Position numbers and translations under genes: made by a program | Notes under the pieces: model-generated | What the model saw: the letters and a program-made list of their open reading frames with translations, nothing else | What the model was told of the DNA's origin: nothing | The model's database searches: none | Shown: positions 17,950 through 26,297 of the stretch, in pieces | Layout: each line of letters starts with the position of its first letter | Position numbering within the stretch: the first letter of the stretch is position 1 | Source: Hyphomicrobium sp. ghe19 | GTDB taxonomy: Bacteria > Pseudomonadota > Alphaproteobacteria > Rhizobiales > Hyphomicrobiaceae | DNA: 64,000 bases | Direction of reading: 5' to 3' | Assembly (NCBI RefSeq): GCF_902712875.1 | Contig: NZ_LR743509.1 | Coordinates: 2,866,001 to 2,930,000, forward strand

Positions 17950-20900
17950 TTAAATTTCGATGATTTCCGACACGATTGGCAGCGCTTCAATGCGAAGGGC
18001 TTCGCGCGGAGAAACATCATATCGGCCGGGCAATACAAATTCCATTTCGCGATTGCGATCATCGAGCGCCAGCACAAGGCGAATTTCGCCACCCCGCGCA
18101 TTCGGCTTCAGAAATTTTGCGACATCGGAAACGGGCGCAGCTTTTGCGACAACCGACCGGCGATCAAGCACGAGCTTCAGATTGCGCGGAACGGCGGCGG
18201 CGGCCTTGTCGAGCTCTTCGATCGACTGCACACGCAGTTTCATCGTCTCGCCATCGCGCTCGGCTTCGACCGAAACGATGACGGGCGTTCCAGGCTCGAG
18301 AAGATGGCGGCTCGCTGCCAGCGTGTCCGAGAAAATGATGGCCTCGAATTGTCCGGTTGCGTCGGAGAATGTGGCGAACGCAAACTTGTTGCCTTTCTGG
18401 GAGCGCCGCTCGCGGGCCGCGATCACAATGCCCGCAAGACGCCCCGCGCTTGCTCCGCGCATCACCAGCGCCTCGAACTCGCTCACCCGCTTGACGCCGA
18501 GCTTGCCTAGAACGCGGTCGTATTGATCGAGGGGATGACCGGAAAGATAGAAGCCGATGGCTTCGAATTCAGCCGACAGCTTTTCCATGCTGGTCCAGGC
18601 GGGCGTCGCCCGCAGCACCAGGTCGGCAGGCTTTCCGCCCGAGCCGAAAAGATCCGTGATGCCCTGCGCTGCATCGGACGTTCGACGCTGCGCCGACGCG
18701 AGGATGGTGTCGGCGTTCGCGGCAACAAGAGCACGGTTGGAATTCAGAGAATCGAATGCTCCGGCTTTGGCCATCGTTTCAACGGCGCGCTTATTCAAAG
18801 CCTTGGCATCGACACGGCCCGCGAAATCGCCGAGCGCACTGTAGGGTCCGCCGTTACTCCGCTCGCTGACGATCGTTTCAACCGCGCCCGAACCGATGTT
18901 CTTCAAAGCCGCGAGCGAATAGCGGATAGCGCCCAATTTGGAATCGCCCGCCGGCGGCTCGACGCCGAAATCGACGCCCGACTGATTGACGCACGGCGGC
19001 AGCATTCTAATTCCGGACTTTCGCGCTTCGGACGCAAACATCGCGAGCTTGTCGGTATTGCCCATATCGAGCGTCATCGATGCTGCGAAGAATTCCTCGC
19101 GGAAGTTCGCCTTCAAATAGGCGGTGTGATAGCTGACGAGCGCGTAAGCGGCTGCGTGCGATTTGTTGAAGCCGTAGCCCGCGAATTTATCGACCAGCTC
19201 GAAGATGTAGATCGCGTCTTCTTTTTTGACGCCATTGCCAAGCGCACCTTCGACGAAGCGCGCTTGCTGCTTCGCCATTTCGGCCTTGTCTTTCTTACCC
19301 ATGGCACGGCGCAGCAAGTCTGCTTGTCCGAGCGTGTAGCCGCCCATCACCTGAGCGATCTGAATAACCTGCTCCTGATAGATGATGACGCCGTACGTCT
19401 CCTTCAGGATGCCTTCGAGCATCGGATGCAGGCAGTCGACCGGCTCTTCGCCATGCTTGCGGTTGATGTACGTCGGGATGTTGTCCATCGGGCCCGGGCG
19501 ATAGAGCGCCACCATGGCGATGATGTCCTCGAAGCGGTCGGGCTTCAGCCGCTTCAAGCTTTCGCGCATGCCCGTACTTTCGAGCTGGAACACGCCGGCC
19601 GTATCGGCCTTGGCCAGCATGTCGTAAGCCGGCTTATCGTCGAGCGGCAGTGCGGCCAGGTCGATATCAATTCCGCGGCCGCGCTTGATCAGTTCCAGCG
19701 CTTTCGCGAGGACCGTCAGCGTCTTGAGGCCGAGGAAGTCGAACTTCACGAGGCCCGCGGCCTCGACCATTTTCCAGTTGTATTGGGTGATCGGGAAGTG
19801 GGATTTCGGATCGCGATAGAGCGGCACGAGCTCTTCGAGCGGCCTGTCGCCGATCACGATACCGGCGGCGTGGGTCGAAGCGTGGCGATACAGGCCTTCG
19901 AGCTTTTCGGCGATCTCGAGCAACCGCGCGACGAGCGGGTCGCTGTCGCGCTCTTCCTGAAGCTTGGGTTCGCCGTCGATCGCCTCGCGCAATGTCACCG
20001 GCTGTGCGGGATTGTTCGGTACGAGCTTGCAGAGCCGATCGACCTGCCCATACGGCATCTGGAGGACGCGGCCGACGTCGCGCAGCACGGCGCGCGCCTG
20101 CAGCTTTCCGTGTGTGATGATCTGCGCGACGCGATCGTCACCGTATTTCTTCTGCACGTAGTCGATGACGCGATCGCGCTTTTCCTGGCAGAAGTCGATG
20201 TCGAAGTCCGGCATCGAGACGCGCTCAGGATTGAGAAAGCGTTCGAAGAGCAAGCCGAAGCGCAGCGGATCGAGATCGGTAATCGTCAGAGCGTAAGCGA
20301 CGAGCGAACCCGCGCCCGAACCGCGGCCCGGCCCGACCGGGACGCCGTTCGCTTTCGACCACTTGATGAAGTCGGCCACGATCAGAAAGTAGCCGGGGAA
20401 CTTCATCTGCGTGATGACGTCCACCTCATAGGCGAGGCGCTTCTCGTAATCTTCGACCGTGAAGCCCTGCGCGGGGCCATGCGCTTCCAGCCGAACCCGC
20501 AGGCCTTCGATTGCCTGGTTCTTCAGTTCGGCGGCTTCGAGGCGGACGTTTTCGTTTTCGCTCAAGCTGTCGTCGGCGACAACGAAGCGCGGCAGGATCG
20601 GCTTCCGACCCTCTGGCCGGTAGGCGCAGCGGATGGCGATTTCGACCGTGTTCGCCAAAGCCTCGGGGAGATCGGCGAACAGCGCCGCCATCTCGTCTTC
20701 GCTTTTCAGATAATGCTCGGGGCTCGCACGGCGGCGATTATCCTCGACGACGTAGCGGCCGTCCGCGATGCAAAGGAGCGCGTCGTGCGCCTCATAGTCG
20801 CCGCGCACCGCGAAATAGCATTCGTTCGTCGCGACGATCGGCAGGCTGCGCGTATAGGCGAGTTCGATGAGCTGCGGTTCGACTTCGGCTTCTTCGGGAA

Positions 20901-21495
20901 GGCCGTGGCGTTGGAGTTCAACGTAGAGCCGGTCGCCGAAAATCTTCTCGAGCGTCTTCAGGCGTTCGACAGCCTGCTCGTGCTGGCCGTCACGAAGGGC
21001 TGCATCGATCGGACCCTGCGGGCCGCCGGTGAGCGCGATGATGCCTTCCGACAGTTCCTCGAGGCGCGCGATTTTCACGTGCGCGGGCTCGTCAGCCGAC
21101 GGCTCGAAATTCAAGGATTTCGAAAGCCGCATGAGGTTGGCGAAACCCTCGGCGTTCATGGCGAGAAGCGCAAGCTTGCCGGCCGGCTTCACGCGCGGCT
21201 CGTTGCTCATCGCCTTGAGCACAGCCGTACCGTTGTCTCGATTGTCGCCGAAATCGATATCCAGCGTCGTGCCCGAAATCGGCTGGACGCCCGCACCCCA
21301 CAGCTTCTCGGAAAATTCGAGAGCACCAAAGAGATTGTTCGTGTCGGTCAATCCGAGCGCGGGAAGGTTCATCGCTGTCGCGAGCTTGGCGAGCTTCGTT
21401 ATCGGAAGCGCGCCTTCGAGCAGCGAGTAAGCCGAATGCACCTTGAGGTGAATAAACTTCGGGTTTCGCGCGGGTGGCCGAATCGGGTGTTCCAT
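17950..21495 (-). CDS. dnaE: DNA polymerase III subunit alpha
   Basis: Replicative polymerase catalytic subunit. The 1181-residue protein shows an N-terminal PHP domain (FIHLKVHSAYSLLEGAL, GLTDTNNLFGALEF) and the C-family palm with GRGSGAGSLVAYAL and PDFDIDFC carrying the catalytic aspartates. It also has KFDFLGLKTLTV, the fingers region (YRPGPMDNIPTYINRKHGEE, YQEQVIQIAQVMGGY), the Hx.AAYA motif (FNKSHAAAYALVSY) and a C-terminal OB fold (GIVIAARERRSQKGNKFAFA). Length and motifs fit DnaE1, not the error-prone DnaE2. It follows lolD by about 100 bases on the same strand. A 1000-residue open frame on the opposite strand is an artefact of GC-rich coding. Confidence 0.98.
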   Translation of the reverse strand: MEHPIRPPARNPKFIHLKVHSAYSLLEGALPITKLAKLATAMNLPALGLTDTNNLFGALEFSEKLWGAGVQPISGTTLDIDFGDNRDNGTAVLKAMSNEPRVKPAGKLALLAMNAEGFANLMRLSKSLNFEPSADEPAHVKIARLEELSEGIIALTGGPQGPIDAALRDGQHEQAVERLKTLEKIFGDRLYVELQRHGLPEEAEVEPQLIELAYTRSLPIVATNECYFAVRGDYEAHDALLCIADGRYVVEDNRRRASPEHYLKSEDEMAALFADLPEALANTVEIAIRCAYRPEGRKPILPRFVVADDSLSENENVRLEAAELKNQAIEGLRVRLEAHGPAQGFTVEDYEKRLAYEVDVITQMKFPGYFLIVADFIKWSKANGVPVGPGRGSGAGSLVAYALTITDLDPLRFGLLFERFLNPERVSMPDFDIDFCQEKRDRVIDYVQKKYGDDRVAQIITHGKLQARAVLRDVGRVLQMPYGQVDRLCKLVPNNPAQPVTLREAIDGEPKLQEERDSDPLVARLLEIAEKLEGLYRHASTHAAGIVIGDRPLEELVPLYRDPKSHFPITQYNWKMVEAAGLVKFDFLGLKTLTVLAKALELIKRGRGIDIDLAALPLDDKPAYDMLAKADTAGVFQLESTGMRESLKRLKPDRFEDIIAMVALYRPGPMDNIPTYINRKHGEEPVDCLHPMLEGILKETYGVIIYQEQVIQIAQVMGGYTLGQADLLRRAMGKKDKAEMAKQQARFVEGALGNGVKKEDAIYIFELVDKFAGYGFNKSHAAAYALVSYHTAYLKANFREEFFAASMTLDMGNTDKLAMFASEARKSGIRMLPPCVNQSGVDFGVEPPAGDSKLGAIRYSLAALKNIGSGAVETIVSERSNGGPYSALGDFAGRVDAKALNKRAVETMAKAGAFDSLNSNRALVAANADTILASAQRRTSDAAQGITDLFGSGGKPADLVLRATPAWTSMEKLSAEFEAIGFYLSGHPLDQYDRVLGKLGVKRVSEFEALVMRGASAGRLAGIVIAARERRSQKGNKFAFATFSDATGQFEAIIFSDTLAASRHLLEPGTPVIVSVEAERDGETMKLRVQSIEELDKAAAAVPRNLKLVLDRRSVVAKAAPVSDVAKFLKPNARGGEIRLVLALDDRNREMEFVLPGRYDVSPREALRIEALPIVSEIIEI

Positions 21496-21597
21496 GTGCC
21501 TACGTTATGTACACGAGGGCATGCCGCAAGCTAAACGCGCCGGCGCCGCACAGCTCAGAACGAGCCGTCGTTCGCGGAACCAATAATCCGAGGATTT

Positions 21598-22308
21598 TCA
21601 GCGCGTTTGTGCCAGAGAGATCTCGACGAGGCGGCCATCATGAACCTGCAGAACGCGGTCCATGCGGCTTGCAAGCTCAAGATTGTGGGTGGCGATCAAC
21701 GCTGCAACCCCCTGGCGGCGGATGACATCGATCAGCTGACGGAACACGTGTTCGGACGTATGGGGATCGAGGTTGCCGGTCGGCTCATCGGCGAGCAGAA
21801 GCCGCGGGCTGTTGGCCAGTCCACGGCAAATTGCGGTGCGCTGCTGCTCGCCGCCCGAAAGTTCCGCGGGACGATGCTCGGCTCGTCCGGCGAGACCGAC
21901 GGTTGTAAGAAGCTCGCGTGCGTGTTTGTCCGCGGCCTTCCGGCTGGTGCCGAGGATGAGCTGAGGAATGACGACGTTTTCGAGAGCGCTGAATTCCGGC
22001 AACAACTGATGAAACTGATAGACGAAGCCGATCTCTTTGCGCCGGAGCTTCGTGCGCTCGGCCTCGGTGAGTGTCGCGCAGTCGTGGCCGTTGATGATGA
22101 CGCGCCCGCTCGTCGGAGATTCGAGCAATCCCGTTATGTGCAGAAGCGTAGACTTGCCGGCTCCCGAGGGCCCGACGAGCGCCACGGCCTGACCGGGCCA
22201 TAGAACGGCGTCGACGCCCGATAGAACCGTGATCTCCTTCTCGCCTTGGCGAAAGGATCTCCTGACGTTCTCGAGCTGCAAAATCGGAGCAATGGGTGTG
22301 GTGTCCAT
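21598..22308 (-). CDS. lolD: Lipoprotein-releasing ABC transporter ATP-binding protein
   Basis: ATPase of the LolCDE complex that extracts lipoproteins from the inner membrane and hands them to LolA. The 236-residue protein has Walker A GPSGAGKS, signature LSGGEQQR and Walker B LLLADEPTGNLD, with the H-loop ATHN. After the signature it reads TAICRGLA where most LolD proteins have VAIARALA, a small deviation. The ATG at 22308 is chosen because it begins 5 bases after the lolC stop; an upstream frame extension would overlap that gene. It forms an operon with the permease gene and probably dnaE downstream. Confidence 0.96.
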   Translation of the reverse strand: MDTTPIAPILQLENVRRSFRQGEKEITVLSGVDAVLWPGQAVALVGPSGAGKSTLLHITGLLESPTSGRVIINGHDCATLTEAERTKLRRKEIGFVYQFHQLLPEFSALENVVIPQLILGTSRKAADKHARELLTTVGLAGRAEHRPAELSGGEQQRTAICRGLANSPRLLLADEPTGNLDPHTSEHVFRQLIDVIRRQGVAALIATHNLELASRMDRVLQVHDGRLVEISLAQTR

Positions 22309-22313
22309 GGGTC

Positions 22314-23630
22314 TCACTCGTACCGCAATGCTTCGACTGGATCGAGCTTCGAAGCTTTCCACGACGGGTAGAGCGTGGCGATGACCGACAGCACAAGTGC
22401 CATCAAGACGATGCCTCCCGTTTCATGGACATCGATCTCAGCAGGTAACTTCGTCAGATAATAGACGCTCGGATCGAAGACCGTCGTGCCCGATACCCAC
22501 GATACGAAGTTCTTGATGTTCTCGATGTTCCAGCAGAAGACGACGCCGAGCACCAATCCGGCAAGCGTGCCGACGATGCCGATGGATGCGCCGGTGATCA
22601 GGAATATCCGCATCACGGCCCCCTTGGTCGCTCCCATCGTCCGCAGGATGGCGATGTCGCGGCCCTTGTCCTTCACGAGCATCATCAGGCCGGAAATGAT
22701 GTTCAACGCCGCGACGAGCACGATCAGCGAGAGAATGATAAACATGACGTTTCGTTCGACCGCGAGCACGTTGAAGAACGTCTCATTACGCTGACGCCAA
22801 TCGTTGATGGTGGTCGACGGCCCCGTCGCATCCTGGATCAGCTTATTATAACGATCGACATCTTCCGGATTGTCGACGACGACCTCGACGACATCGACTT
22901 CGCCGTTCTTCGAGAAATATCTCTGGGCTTCGGCGAGCGGCATGAAGATCATCATGCGGTCGTATTCGGACATACCCAATTCGAAAATCGAGGTGACCTG
23001 ATAGGCTTTAGATCGCGGTGCCGTGCCGAACGGGGTTGCTGCGCCGCGCGGCGAGACGAGCGTCACCGTATCGCCGAGCCCGACGCGCAACTGGTTCGCA
23101 AGGCGCACGCCCATCGCGATGCCGGTCTGATTGTCGAAGCCATCGAGCGTGCCGGCGCGGACGTTGCTGGCGACGAGCTTCAGCGATTTCAAATCGTTCT
23201 CGCGCACGCCGCGAACCAGACCGCCGAGCGCCTGTGATGTCGATGAGACCATCACCTGGCCTTCGATGACGGGCATCGCCGTCTGGACGCCGGGCACGCG
23301 CGAAATCGTGTTGGCGACATCCGTGTAGTCAGTGAAGGGATCGCCGAGCTTCTGGACGATGACGTGGCCGTTAAGGCCCATAATCTTGCCGAACAGATCG
23401 TGCCGGAAGCCGTTCATCACCGCCATGACGATGATCAGCGTCGCGACGCCGAGCATGATGCCGAGAAACGAGAACCCGGCAATGACGGAGATGAAGCCTT
23501 CCTTCCGCCTAGCGCGCAGATAGCGGCCGGCGATCATCCATTCGAAGGCCGAGAATGGTTTCGTCCCGCTGGACGCCGCCCGTTCTCCGCCGAGTCCAGC
23601 CGCCGTTTCGCTGTGCCCTGAAACAGTCAT
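22314..23630 (-). CDS. lolC: Lipoprotein-releasing ABC transporter permease (LolC/LolE)
   Basis: Inner-membrane FtsX-type permease of the Lol exporter. The 438-residue protein has one N-terminal membrane segment (FISVIAGFSFLGIMLGVATLIIVMAVMNGFR), a large periplasmic domain (~residues 65-285) and three C-terminal membrane segments of the FtsX domain (ILSLIVLVAALNIISGLMMLV; ITGASIGIVGTLAGLVLGVVF; GGIVLMALVLSVIATLYPSW). It ends with the typical KLDPVEALRYE. Only one permease gene is present, as in alphaproteobacteria where LolC and LolE functions are combined (LolF-like). It stands upstream of lolD and downstream of proS. Confidence 0.96.
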   Translation of the reverse strand: MTVSGHSETAAGLGGERAASSGTKPFSAFEWMIAGRYLRARRKEGFISVIAGFSFLGIMLGVATLIIVMAVMNGFRHDLFGKIMGLNGHVIVQKLGDPFTDYTDVANTISRVPGVQTAMPVIEGQVMVSSTSQALGGLVRGVRENDLKSLKLVASNVRAGTLDGFDNQTGIAMGVRLANQLRVGLGDTVTLVSPRGAATPFGTAPRSKAYQVTSIFELGMSEYDRMMIFMPLAEAQRYFSKNGEVDVVEVVVDNPEDVDRYNKLIQDATGPSTTINDWRQRNETFFNVLAVERNVMFIILSLIVLVAALNIISGLMMLVKDKGRDIAILRTMGATKGAVMRIFLITGASIGIVGTLAGLVLGVVFCWNIENIKNFVSWVSGTTVFDPSVYYLTKLPAEIDVHETGGIVLMALVLSVIATLYPSWKASKLDPVEALRYE

Positions 23631-23718
23631 CGTGGCCTCACCGCCGTTACCCCAATCGCGCGCCGCATCGCAGCTCCCTGTGTCGCAGTTAAGGCCGATC
23701 GACCGAATTCCAGCCGTT

Positions 23719-25254
23719 TTAGTATGCGCGTGCGATCAACACGTATTCCTTGGCCGCTTCACCCGTGAAGAGACACGTCCCCGCGACCGCCTCCTGCGCC
23801 AGGGGCGCGTTGCGGATGGTGAGCTTCAATGCCTTCAGCCGATCGGCGATGGCGTCGAGTGCTGCGCCTTCCGGGCGCGACCAAGGCACGCGTACCCAGC
23901 CCTTGAATGCTCCGGCCTCGTCGTCGCCTTCGGCCGCCGGCCCGAAGTACTCTTCGAGTTCCTTGAACGACTTAATGTTCGTGATGATGTTGCTGTCGAG
24001 GCGCGCCTTCGCCTCGCTATAGAGCGTCGACTGAATCTCTTTCAGAAGCGCGGGCGCCTCGGCCACGAAGTCGGCGCGCGGCTTGGTATTGGAGATGACT
24101 TTATCGCCGTCGCGCAAGCGGTCGCGGCGCATGAACGTGACGTTGCCGCCGGTGGCATCGCGACCGCCGATCTCGACAATGACGGGCGCGCCACGGCGCA
24201 CCCAGTTCCAGCGCTTCTCGGCAGATTTCGTCAGTTTCAAATCCACGAGGGTACGGATGCCGGCCGCTTTCAGTTCTTTCTCGAGCGACTTGCAATATTC
24301 GATCAGTTCAGCGTCTTCCGGCTTCTCGCGGAGCATCGGCACGATGACGATCTGGCGCGGCGCAATCATGGGCGGCAAGCGCAGGCCGTCATCGTCGCCG
24401 TGAGTCATGATCACGCCGCCGATCAGCCGCGTCGAGACACCCCAGCTCGTCGTGTGGCAATGCGTGAGCGCGCCTTGCGCATTCTGGAACTGGATGTTCT
24501 GCGCTTCGGCGAAGTGCGTGCCGAGATAATGCGAGGTTCCCGCTTGCAGGGCTTTGCCATCCTGCATCATCGCTTCGATCGAATAGGTATTGTCGGCTCC
24601 GGGGAAGCGTTCGTTGGGCGGCTTCTCGCCCGCGACGACGGGCATCGCCAGGACATCTTCCGCGAACGTGCGATAGACCTCGAGCATCTTCAGCGTCTCG
24701 GCTACCGCGTCGTCACGGTCGGCATGGGCCGTATGGCCTTCCTGCCAAAGAAATTCGGTCGTGCGCAGGAACAGACGCGTGCGCATTTCCCAACGCACGA
24801 CGTTGGCCCACTGATTCACAAGGAGCGGCAGGTCGCGATAGCTCTTGATCCAGCGCTGGAACGCGTCGCCGATGATCGTCTCCGACGTCGGGCGCACGAT
24901 CAGCGGTTCTTCGAGCTTGGCGTCGGGATCGACCACCAGCTTGCCGCCCTCGTTTTTCAGCCGGTGGTGCGTGACGACCGCCATTTCCTTGGCGAACCCC
25001 TCGACGTGCTCCGCCTCCTTGGCGAGGAAGCTCATCGGGATGAAGAGCGGGAAATAGCAGTTGTCGTGGCCCGTATCCTTGATGCGGGCATCGAGTTCGG
25101 CCTGGATGCGTTCCCAAACGCCCCAGCCCCACGGCTTGATGATCATGCAGCCGCGGACGGGGCTCGTCTCGGCCATGTCGCCGTCGCGAACGATGGCCTG
25201 GTACCAATCCGGGAAGTTCTGCTCGCGGGTGACGGAAAGGGCGCGTTTGCTCAT
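23719..25254 (-). CDS. proS: Prolyl-tRNA synthetase, archaeal/eukaryotic type
   Basis: Charges tRNA-Pro with proline. The 511-residue protein is of the type found in archaea, eukaryotes and Thermus, not the ~440-residue type usual in alphaproteobacteria: no insertion domain. Motifs are NFPDWYQAIV, YFPLFIPMSFLAKEAEHVEGF, VRPTSETIIG (motif 2 region), RWEMRTRLFLRTTEFLWQEGHTAHA and MTHGDDDGLRLPP (motif 3). The anticodon-binding domain follows, and a C-terminal domain ends in ARAY, the terminal Tyr typical of this type. The C-terminal zinc-binding cysteines of the Thermus enzyme appear lost except one. ATG 25254 has a GGGGG ribosome site. The position next to lolC is the conserved proS site. Confidence 0.96.
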   Translation of the reverse strand: MSKRALSVTREQNFPDWYQAIVRDGDMAETSPVRGCMIIKPWGWGVWERIQAELDARIKDTGHDNCYFPLFIPMSFLAKEAEHVEGFAKEMAVVTHHRLKNEGGKLVVDPDAKLEEPLIVRPTSETIIGDAFQRWIKSYRDLPLLVNQWANVVRWEMRTRLFLRTTEFLWQEGHTAHADRDDAVAETLKMLEVYRTFAEDVLAMPVVAGEKPPNERFPGADNTYSIEAMMQDGKALQAGTSHYLGTHFAEAQNIQFQNAQGALTHCHTTSWGVSTRLIGGVIMTHGDDDGLRLPPMIAPRQIVIVPMLREKPEDAELIEYCKSLEKELKAAGIRTLVDLKLTKSAEKRWNWVRRGAPVIVEIGGRDATGGNVTFMRRDRLRDGDKVISNTKPRADFVAEAPALLKEIQSTLYSEAKARLDSNIITNIKSFKELEEYFGPAAEGDDEAGAFKGWVRVPWSRPEGAALDAIADRLKALKLTIRNAPLAQEAVAGTCLFTGEAAKEYVLIARAY

Positions 25255-25583
25255 CGTGCTACCCCCGGCGCGTGGGATGGATTGCACGGGAAGGCATGTG
25301 AAATTCGCATTGCGAGCTCGCTCGTTAAATTCGCGCGGGCGAGCCGCGCCTCAAGTCTCTCGGCAGTCAGGAATTGAGCCCAAGCCGAATAGCCTTTTCA
25401 TGCTGGCGTTGCAACGGAGCAAAGCCGGCGCGCGAAGGGATCAACCTGCTAAAGACATGCGGCATGGGGCCTGCGAGATCGACAGGGCGCAATAGCGGGT
25501 AAGTGCTGGACTGGCAATCGGCGGTCGCGTTGAAGTTGTGGGCATCGATCCCCGGGGATCCCAATGCGAGACCGCGAACGATC
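25255..25583. other. proS upstream region, no gene recognised
   Basis: About 330 bases between the DUF1467 gene and proS. Short open frames exist on the minus strand (for example 25367-25564), but their composition and lack of ribosome sites do not support coding. The region probably carries the proS promoter; I found no clear box pair. Confidence 0.35.
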
Positions 25584-25808
25584 TCAGATATTCGCGATCA
25601 CCGCATAGACACCTGCGAACGTGACGGCCGCGACCACCGTATTGACCCACAGAAGCTTGACGACGTTCATCTTGTGAGGCGCACTTTCAGAAGTACCGGG
25701 AATGACGTCGCCCGCCTCCTCCTGAGTTTTCGCAAAGAAGGGCAGCACTGCGAACAGCGTGATGAACCAAAGGCAAAAGAACGTTGCCACCGCTACCGAC
25801 GTACGCAT
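25584..25808 (-). CDS. DUF1467 family small membrane protein
   Basis: A 74-residue protein with two predicted membrane helices (residues ~4-26, TSVAVATFFCLWFITLFAVLP split; and ~52-72, LLWVNTVVAAVTFAGVYAVI) and a polar loop containing AGDVIPGTSESAPHKMN. This fits DUF1467, a family that alphaproteobacteria keep between the methylmalonyl-CoA epimerase gene and proS. The function is unknown. It lies 39 bases downstream of the epimerase gene and so is probably the last gene of that transcript. Confidence 0.85.
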   Translation of the reverse strand: MRTSVAVATFFCLWFITLFAVLPFFAKTQEEAGDVIPGTSESAPHKMNVVKLLWVNTVVAAVTFAGVYAVIANI

Positions 25809-25847
25809 TACACCGCCCTTTGCTTTCCAGGTTTCGCCAGGGCCTCT

Positions 25848-26252
25848 TCAGACCTGCTCCAACTCCACGAGGGTGCCGCAGAAGTCCTTCGGATGAAGAA
25901 ACAGCACGGGCTTTCCGTGTGCACCGATCTTCGGAGTGCCATCGCCAAGCACGCGAGCCCCCTGAGACTTCAACTGGTCGCGCGCCGCGATAATATCATC
26001 TACCTCGTAGCATACATGGTGAATCCCACCGTCGGGAGATTTTTCGAGGAATTTCGCGATCGGCGAACCTTCGCCCAGCGGCTCGAGCAGCTCGATCTTG
26101 GTGTTTGGAAGCTCGATGAAAACGACGGTAACGCCGTGCTCGGGTTGGACAAGCGGCGGACCCACCTGCGCTCCGAGAGCGTTTTTATAAACGGCCGAGG
26201 CCTTTGCGAGATCTTTGACGGCTATGGCGACGTGGTTAAGGCGTCCAATCAT
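25848..26252 (-). CDS. mce: Methylmalonyl-CoA epimerase
   Basis: Interconverts (R)- and (S)-methylmalonyl-CoA in the propionyl-CoA to succinyl-CoA route. The 134-residue glyoxalase-fold (VOC) protein has LNHVAIAVKDLAKASAVYK with the first metal His, KIELLEPLGEGSPIAKFLEK, GIHHVCYEVDDI with further metal/active-site residues, and LFLHPKDFCGTLVELEQV with the last metal Glu. Length and motifs fit the family well. It lies 45 bases downstream of the RNase J gene, an order common in Hyphomicrobiales. Confidence 0.94.
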   Translation of the reverse strand: MIGRLNHVAIAVKDLAKASAVYKNALGAQVGPPLVQPEHGVTVVFIELPNTKIELLEPLGEGSPIAKFLEKSPDGGIHHVCYEVDDIIAARDQLKSQGARVLGDGTPKIGAHGKPVLFLHPKDFCGTLVELEQV

Positions 26253-26297
26253 GCTCTGGTCTCCAGCACGGCAAGGGCGATCGAATTGTTGCGGCGA

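Noticed and set aside
18523-21534. A ~1000-codon open frame on the plus strand across the whole dnaE gene
   Set aside because: It is exactly antisense to dnaE, has no recognisable motif or ribosome site, and arises because GC-rich codon usage removes stops in the opposite frame.
23632-25377. A ~580-codon plus-strand frame over proS
   Set aside because: Antisense shadow of a clearly conserved synthetase; its translation shows Arg/His/Asp-rich non-protein-like composition.
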